DNA of 64,000 nucleotides from Acinetobacter calcoaceticus (GCF_004345325.1 NZ_SLVJ01000010.1:62001-126000); one strand, 5' to 3'; shown: positions 9,788-20,250, numbered from the stretch's first letter. The notes: generated from the letters alone by a model not told the origin. A program made the numbers and translations.

Positions 9788-10660
9788 ATGAATAAAATCT
9801 TGACGCTTTTTATCAGCCTCTTTGTGCTCTTTGTAGCAGCCTGCAGCAAGGCGCCTGATGAACAAAAAACCGCTGCAGCAACAGATCCCAACCAAACACA
9901 AAAAGTGGTCATCGCATCAACGGGTTCTGATGCCGATATTTGGAAACATATCGCTAGCCTGCCTGAAACCAAAGCAGCGGGTGTAGAGATTGAAGTGCGC
10001 CATTTTAGTGACTATGTGGCGATGAATGCTGCAACAGCCAATAAAGAAGTCGATCTGAATGCATTTCAGTCTTATAACTATATGCAAGCCTATAATGCCC
10101 AGAGCAAAGATAAAGTCGCTGCTGTATCGACAACGTATATTGAGCCAATGGGGATTTATACTGACAAATATAAAAAGTTAGATGAATTACCGAATAAAGC
10201 CAGCATTGCCATTCCAAATGACGCTGCAAATGAATCACGTGCTTTAAGCCTATTACAATCTGCAGGTTTGATTAAACTCAAAGCTGATTTTGATCCTGTA
10301 CAAGGCACCATTGGCGACGTGATTGAAAATCCAAAACAGTTACAACTTAAACCGATCCCAATGGCGACGGCTGTACGAGTGAAATCTGAAATGGATGCGA
10401 TCGTACTCGGTAATACCCTTGCGATGGAAGGTGGTTTAAACGTACTCAAAGATGCAATCTATTATGAGCCGACTGATCAAAGCACCAAGCTTTATGTAAA
10501 TCTATTGGTGACTGCTGCAGGTCGTGAACTTGATCCAACCTTAGTTAAAGTCGGTGCGCTCTACCATAGTGAAGCAGTGAAAAAATATGTTGCTGAACAT
10601 TTTGGTGGGACTAAAATTGATGTCAACAAACCGTTAAGCTATTTGACCGAAAGCAAATAA
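9788..10660 (+). CDS. metQ: MetQ-type methionine ABC transporter substrate-binding lipoprotein
   Basis: 290 residues, NlpA/MetQ family. The lipoprotein signal peptide has lipobox VAAC (Cys about residue 19), so the protein is anchored to the inner membrane facing the periplasm, where it would bind D/L-methionine. Family landmarks are the DADIWKHIA segment after the first strand, DLNAFQSYNYMQAYN (about 85-97), and PNDAANESRALSLLQSAGLIKL (about 138-160). It is followed by metN and metI. A hairpin terminator between metQ and metN suggests more binding protein than pump components is made. Confidence 0.93.
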   Translation: MNKILTLFISLFVLFVAACSKAPDEQKTAAATDPNQTQKVVIASTGSDADIWKHIASLPETKAAGVEIEVRHFSDYVAMNAATANKEVDLNAFQSYNYMQAYNAQSKDKVAAVSTTYIEPMGIYTDKYKKLDELPNKASIAIPNDAANESRALSLLQSAGLIKLKADFDPVQGTIGDVIENPKQLQLKPIPMATAVRVKSEMDAIVLGNTLAMEGGLNVLKDAIYYEPTDQSTKLYVNLLVTAAGRELDPTLVKVGALYHSEAVKKYVAEHFGGTKIDVNKPLSYLTESK

Positions 10661-10685
10661 GCTCAACGTTCAACTCAGTCTACAT

Positions 10686-10716
10686 AAAAACAGGTGCGCT
10701 CTAGCCACCTGTTTTT
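10686..10716 (+). terminator. Terminator or attenuator hairpin between metQ and metN
   Basis: CAGGTG / CACCTG stem flanked by A5 and T5 runs, which could pair further. It is likely to give partial read-through into metNI. Confidence 0.75.
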
Positions 10717-10758
10717 GGTTTTCTCCTTTTTCGCGTATAACAACACAGTTTTGCAATT

Positions 10759-11784
10759 ATGATTCAATTTAAAAATATTTCGAAAGAATACCTACTGAAG
10801 GGCCAAACTGTCCGCGCCCTTGACCAGATCAATTTAGAGATTCCCACTGGCAGTATCTTTGGGATTATTGGTTATAGTGGTGCGGGCAAAAGTACCCTGA
10901 TTCGACTGATCAATTTGCTTGAACGCCCGACTACGGGCCAAGTGATGATCAAAGATCAAGACTTTACCGCGATGGATGCTGCGACCTTAAGAGCGCAACG
11001 TGCCAATATCGGTATGATCTTTCAGCATTTTAATTTACTTGAAAGCAAAACTGTGGCCGCCAATATTGCCATGCCTCTGAAACTGTTGGGCCGCTCTAAG
11101 GCGGAATGCGATCAACGTGTGAATGAGTTGCTTGAATTTGTGGGACTGGCACAGAAAAAAAACGCCTACCCCGATGAACTCTCGGGCGGACAAAAACAAC
11201 GGGTTGGTATTGCCCGTGCCTTGGCCAATCATCCTAAAATCTTGCTTTGTGATGAAGCCACCTCTGCACTCGATCCGCAGACCACACGCTCAGTTCTGGA
11301 CTTACTGAAAAAAATTAATCAGGAACAGAACATTACCATCGTCATGGTCACGCATGAAATGGACGTGATCGAGTCGATTTGTGATTATGTTGCTGTTGTG
11401 GAAGCCGGTCGTGTGGTCGAAACTGGCCCAACCTTGGATATCTTTAGCAATCCTCAGCACAGCACCAGTAAGAACTTTATCTCCACGGTATTGCAACAAC
11501 AATTGCCGCTGAGCATTTTGCAACGCTTGGAAAATCAAAACCATAACAGTATTTATTGTTTGCAATTCTTGGGCACTTCGGCGCAACACCCCGTGGTGCA
11601 ATGTATGCTGCAAAAGTTTGAAATCGAATTTAATATTTTATTTGCCAATATGAAAGAAATCCAAGGCAATGTCATCGGTCAAATGTTTGTACAAATTTTG
11701 GGTGATGCCGCGCATATCCAACGTGCCATTGATTACCTAGAACAGCATCAGGTTCGTGTATTACAGACAGGAGTTGCAGAATGA
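10759..11784 (+). CDS. metN: MetN, methionine ABC transporter ATPase
   Basis: 341-residue ATP-binding subunit. It shows Walker A GYSGAGKS (about residue 38), the Q-loop, the ABC signature LSGGQ (about 140), Walker B ILLCDEATSALD (about 160) and the H-loop VTHEMDV. The C-terminal extension of about 80 residues (from about 260) matches the NIL/ACT-like regulatory domain that binds methionine and inhibits the pump in MetN of E. coli. It overlaps metI by four bases (ATGA), indicating translational coupling. Confidence 0.95.
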   Translation: MIQFKNISKEYLLKGQTVRALDQINLEIPTGSIFGIIGYSGAGKSTLIRLINLLERPTTGQVMIKDQDFTAMDAATLRAQRANIGMIFQHFNLLESKTVAANIAMPLKLLGRSKAECDQRVNELLEFVGLAQKKNAYPDELSGGQKQRVGIARALANHPKILLCDEATSALDPQTTRSVLDLLKKINQEQNITIVMVTHEMDVIESICDYVAVVEAGRVVETGPTLDIFSNPQHSTSKNFISTVLQQQLPLSILQRLENQNHNSIYCLQFLGTSAQHPVVQCMLQKFEIEFNILFANMKEIQGNVIGQMFVQILGDAAHIQRAIDYLEQHQVRVLQTGVAE

Positions 11785-12476
11785 GACAATTTATCGTTGA
11801 TCTGTTGACCCAACTCACCGCGCCATTTTGGAAAAGCTCAGTATCGATTGACACCTTTGTCACGGCGATGCAAGACACGCTGCAAATGGTGTTTTATGCC
11901 ATGATCTTTGGAACCATCTGGGGATTTATACAAGCAATTACCTTATTGGTGACCCGTAACGATGGCATCTTGCCCAATCGTGCGCTCTATCATGGGCTGA
12001 ATCCCATCGTCAATGCGCTGCGTTCACTGCCGTTTATTATTCTCGCCATTGCTGTGATTCCACTCACCAAAATCATCGTCGGGAGCTATATCGGCACTTG
12101 GGCTGCGATCGTCCCCCTCACCATGTATATCGGTCCTTATATTGGGCGCTTGATTGAAAGCTCTTTGCTTGAAGTCAATGCCGGCATTATCGAATCCGCC
12201 CAAGCCATGGGTGCCTCACCTTTACAAATTATCTTTAAGTTTATCATCCCTGAAGCACGTAGCTCTTTGATACTCAACCTCACCACCGCCTGTATTAGCT
12301 TGATCGGTGCTACCGCAATGGCCGGTGCTGTCGGTGCGGGCGGTGTCGGTGATTTGGCCATTTCCTATGGCTATGGTCGCTTTGATAATAGCGTGATGAT
12401 CCTTACCGTGATCGTATTGCTGATCATGGTGCAGTTGGTACAAAGCGTTGGAGAATGGTTGTCGCGGTTGCGGTGA
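11781..12476 (+). CDS. metI: MetI, methionine ABC transporter permease
   Basis: 231-residue inner membrane permease with five or six membrane segments. The EAA loop that contacts MetN is at about residues 130-150 (ESAQAMGASPLQIIFKFIIPEA). The family-typical GATAMAGAVGAGGVGDLA stretch lies near 180-197. Start and stop are normal. The transcript would run into the palindromic repeat cluster that follows and meets the convergent outer membrane factor gene. Confidence 0.95.
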   Translation: MRQFIVDLLTQLTAPFWKSSVSIDTFVTAMQDTLQMVFYAMIFGTIWGFIQAITLLVTRNDGILPNRALYHGLNPIVNALRSLPFIILAIAVIPLTKIIVGSYIGTWAAIVPLTMYIGPYIGRLIESSLLEVNAGIIESAQAMGASPLQIIFKFIIPEARSSLILNLTTACISLIGATAMAGAVGAGGVGDLAISYGYGRFDNSVMILTVIVLLIMVQLVQSVGEWLSRLR

Positions 12477-12479
12477 GGT

Positions 12480-12625
12480 CTGCGACCTCAGCCCTCATCC
12501 CGGCCTTCTCCCTGAGGGAGAAGGAGCCAGAGGACCCGCCTTCTCCCAGAAGGAGCTTTTCCCAACCCTCATCCCCCGCCTTCTCCCACATTGGGAGAAG
12601 GAGCCAGAGGGCCTCCTAGAGCGGC
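12480..12625. repeat. REP-like palindrome cluster
   Basis: Several copies of a palindromic unit built on CCTTCTCCC...GGGAGAAGG, flanked by AACCCTCATCCC and GAGCCAGAG blocks (for example 12503-12523 and 12580-12600). Relatives occur at 26405-26465, 27612-27730 and, as a fragment, 40969-40978. The cluster lies between convergent metI and the outer membrane factor gene and probably acts as the shared transcript end. It overlaps the last codons of the latter. Confidence 0.8.
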
Positions 12626-14002
12626 GATGAGTTGGACTGAGTTTTGCATTTGGCGTTGTTGTCGCTGCACGGTATTTTGTTCGGCTTCTAAGCGTTGGTT
12701 TTGTGCCACGACCACTTCAAGATAACTGATCATGCCGGCTTGGTAGCGCCGTGTTACCACCGCTTGATTTTCCATGGCCAAGGCCAAGATCTGTTGTTGC
12801 TGAATGGCTTCTAGGCGAAAGCTTTCAGCCTGTAACAAGGCATCCTCCACCTCTTTCCAGCCATTGAGTACCCGCATCTTATAAGCAGCTAAGCGCTGTT
12901 CATACACCGCTTGAGCCTGCATGATATCCGCACGACGCTTAGCGCCATCATAAATATTCCCCGCCACTTCTAAGCCCATCGACCATAGATAATGTGGTGA
13001 CTGCAACAAAGTATTGAAGATATTGTGATTGATACTGGCATCCAACCCAATGCTGATATCCGGTAGCCATGCGGTTTGGGCCAAACCCAAGGCTGCATGA
13101 CTGGCTGCCAATTCACGTTCTGCTTGGATCACATCGGGACGTTGACTGAGTAATCGGCTTGGAATTTGGGTCGCGATCTGTGGAGGTTGTGCATTAAAAG
13201 CAGCACTTTTTAGGGTAAATTGGTTCACGGTCTGCCCCAACAAGGCCGCGAGTATATTTTCCTGCAAGGCACGATCACGGCGGCGACTCAACTGCTGTAA
13301 GCCAATCTGTTTTAATTGGGTTTCAGCTTGGATCACATCAGCACGCGCAATCATACCCGCTTGAAATTGGTCATTTAAGATCTGATAGGCGCGCTGAAAG
13401 CTGCTTTGGGTCTGCGCCAACAACACCAACTGTTGATCCAAACTGCGCAAGGCCCAATAACTTTCCGCTGCCAACAATTGCTGATTGAGTTTGACCGCTG
13501 CCAGATCGGCAGCGCTGGCCTGTAGATTGGCCTGTTGTCCCTCAATGGCCTTGGCCACTCGCCCCCAGAGATCAGGCACCCAACTGGCTTTTAGCCCCAA
13601 ATCAAATTGACTACGATCACTTTGCTGTTTGACGCCACCGCGTGAGCTACTGCCGTGGGCATCTAGACTCGGCAAGCGATTGGCCTGTTGCTGCTGCAAT
13701 AGACCCTGTGCCTGTCGATAACGTGCTGCTGCCTGTTGCAAACTGAGATTGTCTCGATTGAGCTGCTGCATCAAGTCATTCAAGATTGGATCTTGGTAGA
13801 TTAACCACCATTCAGATTGCGCCACATCAGCATTGTGGTGTGATGTCGACATCGGCACCCATTTCACCCCTGCATAACGATATTCTGTCGGGCTATGCAG
13901 TTGTGGCGCTTGGTAGTCCGCGGCCTTGAAGATGCGGTTGGATTGGCAAGCACTGAACAATGGAGTCAATAACAGCACTATGCTGAGAGTGGTTAATTTC
14001 AT
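12569..14002 (-). CDS. Outer membrane factor (OprM/NodT-type) of an RND efflux system
   Basis: 477-residue outer membrane lipoprotein (lipobox FSAC, Cys about residue 19). It would form the trimeric TolC-like exit duct for the two RND pumps encoded just upstream in the operon. Two repeated OEP domains (PF02321) are visible, each rich in long Gln/Ala/Leu helices (about 60-250 and 280-460), with the NodT-family segment SQRPDVIQAERELAASHAALG near 285. The final residues (PLAPSPNVGEGGG) and the stop codon are supplied by the REP-like repeat, so the C-terminus is not ancestral. Nine bases separate it from the upstream pump gene. Confidence 0.9.
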   Translation of the reverse strand: MKLTTLSIVLLLTPLFSACQSNRIFKAADYQAPQLHSPTEYRYAGVKWVPMSTSHHNADVAQSEWWLIYQDPILNDLMQQLNRDNLSLQQAAARYRQAQGLLQQQQANRLPSLDAHGSSSRGGVKQQSDRSQFDLGLKASWVPDLWGRVAKAIEGQQANLQASAADLAAVKLNQQLLAAESYWALRSLDQQLVLLAQTQSSFQRAYQILNDQFQAGMIARADVIQAETQLKQIGLQQLSRRRDRALQENILAALLGQTVNQFTLKSAAFNAQPPQIATQIPSRLLSQRPDVIQAERELAASHAALGLAQTAWLPDISIGLDASINHNIFNTLLQSPHYLWSMGLEVAGNIYDGAKRRADIMQAQAVYEQRLAAYKMRVLNGWKEVEDALLQAESFRLEAIQQQQILALAMENQAVVTRRYQAGMISYLEVVVAQNQRLEAEQNTVQRQQRQMQNSVQLIAALGGPLAPSPNVGEGGG

Positions 14003-14011
14003 ATACGCTGC

Positions 14012-17000
14012 CTATGTGTTGCGATCCAAAGCTTTGGATTTAAAAAATAATGACTTCATCCACAAGGATTTAAACCACTGTGAAATGCGTTCCAATAACA
14101 AATACAACACTGGCGTGGTGTAGAGGGTCAACACTTGCCCCAATAACAAACCACCCACGATCACCAAGCCCAAGGGTTGGCGAAACTCAGAACCTTGGCC
14201 CCAACTGAGCAACAAAGGCACTGCGCCAATCAATGCAGCAGTGTTGGTCATTAAGATCGGGCGAAAACGTAAGCGCGCTGCAGAGAGTATTGCCGCTGTG
14301 GCACTTCGGCCCTGTCGTCGCAAAGACAAGCTAAAATCGATCATTAAAATGGCATTTTTCACCACGATCCCGATCAACAAAAACATGCCCAGCAAGGTGA
14401 TCAGACTAAAGGGGATATCAAATAACCATAGACAAAATAATGCCCCAAGCGCCACTGCTGGCACGGTAGACAAGATCATCAATGGATGCCAAACACTTTC
14501 ATAGCAGATCCCCAAAAGCAGATAGATCAACACGATCACCATCAAGATCAACATCGGCATACTCAGCTTGCCCTGCATACTTTGACTTTTGGCATCTTGA
14601 TCTGTGGTGAGGAAAATATTATTCGGGAGCATGATCTCAGGCATGAGCGCACGGATCGCTGCATCGGCCTGTTCATAGCGATAACCATCTTTGACCACAT
14701 AGCCGATGCCCATCACCGCAAACTGATTGCGTCGATAGACACGGTCACTGCTCAGGCCATAAGACCAACTGGCAAATTGGGTTAAAGGGACAAACTGCCC
14801 CTGTGCATTGGGTACTTTGACTTGGGCCAAGGATTCGGGATGCTCAGTAAAATGTCGATCGACCTCCATCACCACATAGAACTGATCAGTTCGATCATAA
14901 ATGGTGGAGATTTGACGCTGTGAAAAGGCATTATTTAACACACTGGCTACGGCTGAGATATCCACGCCATAACGCTTAGCGGCCTCACGATCAATCTCTA
15001 GACGTACATGCTGCGCCCCTTCATCTCCGACACTGTCCACCTCTTCAAGTTCAGGCAGCTTTTCCATTGCCAACGCCACTTTGGGTAGCCAGGTTTTGAG
15101 TAATTTCAGATCATCGGATTGTAATAACAGCATATATTCTTGAGCATTGCCTGAGGCAAAGGGATCATCCAATTGCAAGTCTTGACCAACGCGTGCGGAG
15201 AATACAGCGCCTGCATGCCATGGTGCATCTCGTTTGAGCCGTTCAACGATCTGCTGTGAACTTAGGCCACCACGTTCAGACTTGGGCTTTAAACTGACCA
15301 TGACATCGGAGTTGCTAAAGCCACCACTGCCACCTGAGATCCCAATCACATCCTTGACCGCAGGATCGGAAAGCAGATATTGACTAAAACTGGCAATCTT
15401 CGGCTGCATGACTTGGAAGGAAAAACCATCATCACCCCGAATAAAAGACTCCACTCGTCCAGTGTCTTGCTCAGGCAGTATGCGTTTTGGCAGGGTTTGA
15501 TACAAATACACCGATCCAATAATCGCGGCCAACCAAAACCCCAGCACCAGATAATGGCGTCTTAACAGCCACATTAAGGAGCTTAAATAGGCCTGTGTCA
15601 GCCGCTGCATCAATGCTTGGCTAGAGCGATACATCCGACTCGGTGTTTCATGCGACTGCGCTTGCAACACCCTTGCCGCCAGACTCGGACTAAACAATAG
15701 TGACACCAGCACCGAGAGAATCACGATAAACACCAAGGTCAGGGAAAACTCTTTAAACAAACGCTCAATCACACCGCCCATAAACAGCACTGAGCCAAAG
15801 ATCACCACCAAAACCACATTCATCGCGATCAACGTCGCACCGACTTCTTGAATGCCTTTTTGCGCGGCATTGATGGGACTTAGGCCTAACTCGATATGGC
15901 GTTGGATATTTTCCAACACCACAATCGCATCATCCACCACCAACCCAATCGCCACGATAATCGCCATAACCGACAGATTGTTCAGTGAAAATCCCGACAG
16001 ATATATCAGACTACAACTACCAATCAGGGTGACAGCCAATGCCAGACTCGGCACCCAAGCACTTTTCCAACGCCCCAATAACATGGCCACGATCAGCACC
16101 ACAAAGCAGGCTGAAAATACCAAGGTTTCTGCTGCATCCACCAGACTGGCGCGAATCACTTCAGAGCCATCCATAACGATGGTCAGATCGCTATCCGCAG
16201 GCAACAGGGTTTTGAGCTGAGGCAGGCGTTGCTTAATCTGGTCAATGGTGGCAACGGTATTGGCATTGGGTTGGCGACTGATCTTCAGGATCACCGCAGC
16301 TTTGCCATTGTGATAGCCACTGACATAACGGTTTTCGACTGAATCTTCGACCTCCGCCACATCTTTAAGCCGCACCACTTGACCCTCCTTTTGATGAATC
16401 ACCAAGTCGGCAAAGTCTTGGGCTTGGTTCAAGTCCGTCGCCAGTGAAACTTGCCAACGTAATTGCTGTTGCTCCACCACACCCAGCGCTTGTACCACAT
16501 TGCTCTGCACCACCGCCTTACGCACTTGTTCAAGTGAGACCCCTTGAGAGATCAAGGCATTGGGATGCAAGGTAATCCGTACCGCAGGCATCGATGCGCC
16601 ATCGATCTTGACCTCACCAACGCCACTGACTTGGGCTAAATTGGGCTGTACCAAGGTCGAGGCAATCTTATACAACTGGCCAGCGGACAGATTTTCTGAA
16701 CTCAAGGCCAGATAAAAAATCGGTCGTTGGCTGGGGTTGACCTTAAAATAATCAGGTGGACTGGGCATGCCGGCAGGCAGTTGTGACATCGCTGCATTGA
16801 TGGCAGCTTGAACTTCACGTGCAGCTTCATTGATATCCGTTTTTAAATCAAAATGTAGCACCACATCGGTCGAGTTTTGGCTGCTGGAGGAGTTGATGGC
16901 TTTGACCCCAGACACCCCCATCATCGCTCGTTCGAGTGGTGTCGCCACTGTTGCAGACATACTTTCTGGACTGGCCCCAGGCAGATGGGCTCTGACCACG

Positions 17001-17134
17001 ATGGTCGGAATGTCCGCTTGGGGTAAGGCGGCAACAGGTAAACGAAAATAGGCCAACACACCCAACAAGACGATTGCTATAGCCAACAAGGTGCTGGCCA
17101 CAGGACGCAAGATCATCATCGACAATAGCTTCAC
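14012..17134 (-). CDS. RND efflux permease, MdtC/MuxC type
   Basis: 1040-residue inner membrane proton antiporter with the 12-TM RND architecture and two large periplasmic loops. The start (MMILRPVASTLLAIAIVLLG) and LGVV...VPLT motifs match the MdtB/MdtC branch rather than AcrB. The proton-relay Asp pair in TM4 is present (LVVDDAIVVLENIQRH, about 400). MdtB and MdtC-type subunits assemble as a mixed trimer (B2C in E. coli), which fits the adjacent paralogue. Its ATG overlaps the stop of that gene by four bases. MdtABC in E. coli exports bile salts and novobiocin and has been linked to enterobactin secretion. Confidence 0.92.
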   Translation of the reverse strand: MKLLSMMILRPVASTLLAIAIVLLGVLAYFRLPVAALPQADIPTIVVRAHLPGASPESMSATVATPLERAMMGVSGVKAINSSSSQNSTDVVLHFDLKTDINEAAREVQAAINAAMSQLPAGMPSPPDYFKVNPSQRPIFYLALSSENLSAGQLYKIASTLVQPNLAQVSGVGEVKIDGASMPAVRITLHPNALISQGVSLEQVRKAVVQSNVVQALGVVEQQQLRWQVSLATDLNQAQDFADLVIHQKEGQVVRLKDVAEVEDSVENRYVSGYHNGKAAVILKISRQPNANTVATIDQIKQRLPQLKTLLPADSDLTIVMDGSEVIRASLVDAAETLVFSACFVVLIVAMLLGRWKSAWVPSLALAVTLIGSCSLIYLSGFSLNNLSVMAIIVAIGLVVDDAIVVLENIQRHIELGLSPINAAQKGIQEVGATLIAMNVVLVVIFGSVLFMGGVIERLFKEFSLTLVFIVILSVLVSLLFSPSLAARVLQAQSHETPSRMYRSSQALMQRLTQAYLSSLMWLLRRHYLVLGFWLAAIIGSVYLYQTLPKRILPEQDTGRVESFIRGDDGFSFQVMQPKIASFSQYLLSDPAVKDVIGISGGSGGFSNSDVMVSLKPKSERGGLSSQQIVERLKRDAPWHAGAVFSARVGQDLQLDDPFASGNAQEYMLLLQSDDLKLLKTWLPKVALAMEKLPELEEVDSVGDEGAQHVRLEIDREAAKRYGVDISAVASVLNNAFSQRQISTIYDRTDQFYVVMEVDRHFTEHPESLAQVKVPNAQGQFVPLTQFASWSYGLSSDRVYRRNQFAVMGIGYVVKDGYRYEQADAAIRALMPEIMLPNNIFLTTDQDAKSQSMQGKLSMPMLILMVIVLIYLLLGICYESVWHPLMILSTVPAVALGALFCLWLFDIPFSLITLLGMFLLIGIVVKNAILMIDFSLSLRRQGRSATAAILSAARLRFRPILMTNTAALIGAVPLLLSWGQGSEFRQPLGLVIVGGLLLGQVLTLYTTPVLYLLLERISQWFKSLWMKSLFFKSKALDRNT

Positions 17135-20100
17135 ATCGAGGCTCCGGTCTGATCATGCTGCGTGGCTGAGTCTTTGTCTATGTCTGGCGTCAGCGCATTC
17201 GGTTTGGAACTTGCACCTTGCAAGCGATCAAAGAATACATAGACCACAGGCGTGGTAAACAAGGTCAAGATCTGACTCAAAATCAAACCACCGACCATGA
17301 CCACACCCAAGGGTTGACGTAATTCTGCACCTGAACCAGAAGCAAACATCAACGGCAATGCCCCGACCAATGCCGCCAAGGTGGTCATCAGGATCGGTCT
17401 GAACCGCATCAAGGCTGCCTGATAAATCGCTTGTTCTGGACTGAGGCCTTGCTGACGCTGTGCCGCAAGGGCAAAGTCCACCATCATGATGCCATTTTTC
17501 TTGACCAGACCAATCAACAAGATAATCCCGATTAAGGCGATCATATCCAAAGGTTGATTGAGCAACATCAATGCCAATAAAGCACCGATAGCCGCCGAAG
17601 GCAGAGTCGATAAAATGGTGATGGGATGGATAAAACTTTCGTACAACATCCCCAACACGATATACATGGTAACAATGGCGGCTAACACCAACCAGACACT
17701 GTTTTGCTGGGCAAAGGCGAAGGCTGCTGCGGCACCTTGGAGTTCAAGGCGTAATTCAGGCGGTAGATCCAAGCTTTTTTTGACTTGATCCAGACTGTCG
17801 ATTGCCTCACCCAAAGCCACACCAGGCGCCAAGTTAAAGGAAATCGTACTGGCCGGGAACTGCGCTTGTTGTTGTAGGATCACGGCCGATCGACGTTGTT
17901 GAATAGTTGCCACGGCATTGAGTGCAATGGCTTGGCCTTGTGCATTGTGAATATAGCTTTGCGCCAAGCGATCGAGTCCATCCACCATGTCAGGGTCAAT
18001 TTCCAACACGATCTGATATTGGTTGGCTTGGCTATACAAGGTGGCAATCTGACGCTGTGCAAACATGTTTTGTAAGGCCAGACTAATGTCTTGAATACTT
18101 AGCCCATAACGTGCAGCAGCATCCCGATTGACCTCGATATAGGCCTCCAAACCTTGGCCTGCATCTAAGCCTGTGACATCCGCAAATTGTGGCTGTGCGG
18201 CCATGGCCTGTTGGACTTTTTCGGTCCAGATGCTCAGGTCTGTTTGATCAGGCGACATCAGGCTGATTTGGTATTGGGTACGGCTGATTTTATCTTCAAT
18301 ACTCAGCTCTTGTAGCGGTTGCATCCAACCCTTAATCCCCTGTACCTGCACAAAGTTTTCATCCAGACGCGCCATCACCACACCAATCGCCTCACGTTGT
18401 GCATGTGGTTTCAGGTTGACCAAGATCCGACCACTGCTGAGTTTGGGATTGTTGGCATCGATTCCAATAAACGATGACAGGCTTTGTACCGCTGGATCTT
18501 TGAGGATCTGTTGACTCAAGGCCTGTTGGCGTTGGCGCATGGCTTGAAAAGAAATGTCATCCGGCGCTTCAGTCACCACTTGGATCACACCATTGTCTTG
18601 AACAGGAAAAAAGTCTTTGGGAATCGTCCAGTACATCACCGCCGCCATGATGATCGTCGCCAACATAAATCCAAGGGTCGGGCCTTGATGCGCCAATACC
18701 CAGCGCAACATCTTGGCATAGCCTTGGATAATCACATCCAGATTGAAGCGACCTTTGGCTTGATGAGTCGGTGCTTTTTTCAATACATAGGCACACATCA
18801 TCGGGGTTAGGGTCAACGACACTAACAAAGACAAGGCAATGGCAGCGGCCAAAGTCAGGGCAAATTCATGAAAGAGACGACCTAAAATATCCCCCATAAA
18901 CAACAAGGGAATCAACACGGCAATCAGCGAAATGGTCAGAGAAATCAGGGTGAAACCAATTTCTTTGGCGCCTTTTAATGCAGCCTGCATAGTGCTGGCA
19001 CCTGCCTCACGATGTCGTGCGATATTTTCCAACATCACAATCGCATCATCGACCACAAATCCAGTGGCAATGGTTAAGGCCATTAAGGTTAAGTTGTTGA
19101 TTGAAAAGCCCAACACATACATCAGTACAAAGGTACCGATGATCGATAAAGGTACCGCAATACTGGGAATAATGGTGGCGGCCAAATTTCTCAGGAACAA
19201 GAAGGTCACCATCACCACCAAACACACCGCAAAGACCAATTCGGTCTGTACATCATCAATGGCACTACGAATGCTGGCGGTACGATCGGTCAGCACCTTA
19301 ATCTGTACATTGTCAGGTAAATTTTGCTGCAACTCTGGCAACAACTGTTTGATTTGCTCTGCAACATCGATCACGTTGGCATTGGGTTGGCGTTGGACAT
19401 TCACCAAGATCGCTTGTTGGCTGTCTGCCCAAGCTGCCATATAACGATCTTCACTGCCTTCAACCACCTTGGCCACATCCTTCAATCGGATTGGTGCAGT
19501 TTCATGCCAACGGATGATCAGGTTTTCATAATCGGCAATGTCGCGGATCTGATCATTGGCATCGAGTAAGGTGCTACGAAATGGGCCATCAAAACTGCCT
19601 TTGGGTTGATTGGCATTGGCTGCGGCAATCGTACTCCGCAGTTGTTCGGCACTCAGTTGATACGCCGCCAGCGCATTGGGATTGATTTGTACCCGTACCG
19701 CAGGGCGTTGCCCTCCAGCCAAACTGACCATGCCCACACCAGACAATTGCGACAGTTTTTGTGCCACCCGTGTATCAACCAGATCGTAGACCGTACTTAG
19801 CGGCAAAGTGGTTGAACTGATGGACAATGTCATTACAGGTGCATCTGCTGGATTGACTTTTCGGTAGATCGGCGGTGTGGGCAAATCAGCTGGGAGCTTT
19901 GCGCCTGCAGTACTGAGCGCCGATTGTACCTCTTGTTCGACCACACCGAGATTGGCGGTTAATTGGAATTGCAATGTAATGACAGAAGCACCGACCGAAC
20001 TGGTGGATGACATTTGTTTTAGCCCTGCAATCTTACCCATCTCCCGCTCTAAGGGTGCAGTAATGGTGCGCTGTACCGTATCTGGATGCGCTCCAGGTTG

Positions 20101-20250
20101 AAAGCTATAGACTTGAATAATTGGATAATCAACTTGTGGCAAGGCCGAGACTGGCAACATCCGCCACAGCATCAATCCGCTGATCAACAGCGCCAACATC
20201 ATTAAAATGGTGGCCACAGGTCGAAGGATAAAAAATCGGGAAATATTCAT
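17131..20250 (-). CDS. RND efflux permease, MdtB/MuxB type
   Basis: 1039 residues, partner of the next pump gene. It begins MNISRFFILRPVATILMMLALL and has the TM4 proton-relay Asp pair (FVVDDAIVMLENIARH, about residue 405) and the C-terminal TM bundle with LLIGLVKKNGIMMVDFAL. The C-terminal tail (about 25 residues, many Asp/Gln/Thr) is longer than in E. coli MdtB. It lies six bases after the membrane fusion protein gene and overlaps the following pump gene by four bases, so the three are translated from one message. Confidence 0.92.
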   Translation of the reverse strand: MNISRFFILRPVATILMMLALLISGLMLWRMLPVSALPQVDYPIIQVYSFQPGAHPDTVQRTITAPLEREMGKIAGLKQMSSTSSVGASVITLQFQLTANLGVVEQEVQSALSTAGAKLPADLPTPPIYRKVNPADAPVMTLSISSTTLPLSTVYDLVDTRVAQKLSQLSGVGMVSLAGGQRPAVRVQINPNALAAYQLSAEQLRSTIAAANANQPKGSFDGPFRSTLLDANDQIRDIADYENLIIRWHETAPIRLKDVAKVVEGSEDRYMAAWADSQQAILVNVQRQPNANVIDVAEQIKQLLPELQQNLPDNVQIKVLTDRTASIRSAIDDVQTELVFAVCLVVMVTFLFLRNLAATIIPSIAVPLSIIGTFVLMYVLGFSINNLTLMALTIATGFVVDDAIVMLENIARHREAGASTMQAALKGAKEIGFTLISLTISLIAVLIPLLFMGDILGRLFHEFALTLAAAIALSLLVSLTLTPMMCAYVLKKAPTHQAKGRFNLDVIIQGYAKMLRWVLAHQGPTLGFMLATIIMAAVMYWTIPKDFFPVQDNGVIQVVTEAPDDISFQAMRQRQQALSQQILKDPAVQSLSSFIGIDANNPKLSSGRILVNLKPHAQREAIGVVMARLDENFVQVQGIKGWMQPLQELSIEDKISRTQYQISLMSPDQTDLSIWTEKVQQAMAAQPQFADVTGLDAGQGLEAYIEVNRDAAARYGLSIQDISLALQNMFAQRQIATLYSQANQYQIVLEIDPDMVDGLDRLAQSYIHNAQGQAIALNAVATIQQRRSAVILQQQAQFPASTISFNLAPGVALGEAIDSLDQVKKSLDLPPELRLELQGAAAAFAFAQQNSVWLVLAAIVTMYIVLGMLYESFIHPITILSTLPSAAIGALLALMLLNQPLDMIALIGIILLIGLVKKNGIMMVDFALAAQRQQGLSPEQAIYQAALMRFRPILMTTLAALVGALPLMFASGSGAELRQPLGVVMVGGLILSQILTLFTTPVVYVFFDRLQGASSKPNALTPDIDKDSATQHDQTGASM

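Noticed and set aside
18932..19444. 170-codon frame antisense to the MdtB-type pump
   Set aside because: Shadow of the RND coding strand. Similar antisense frames occur in all four large pump genes.
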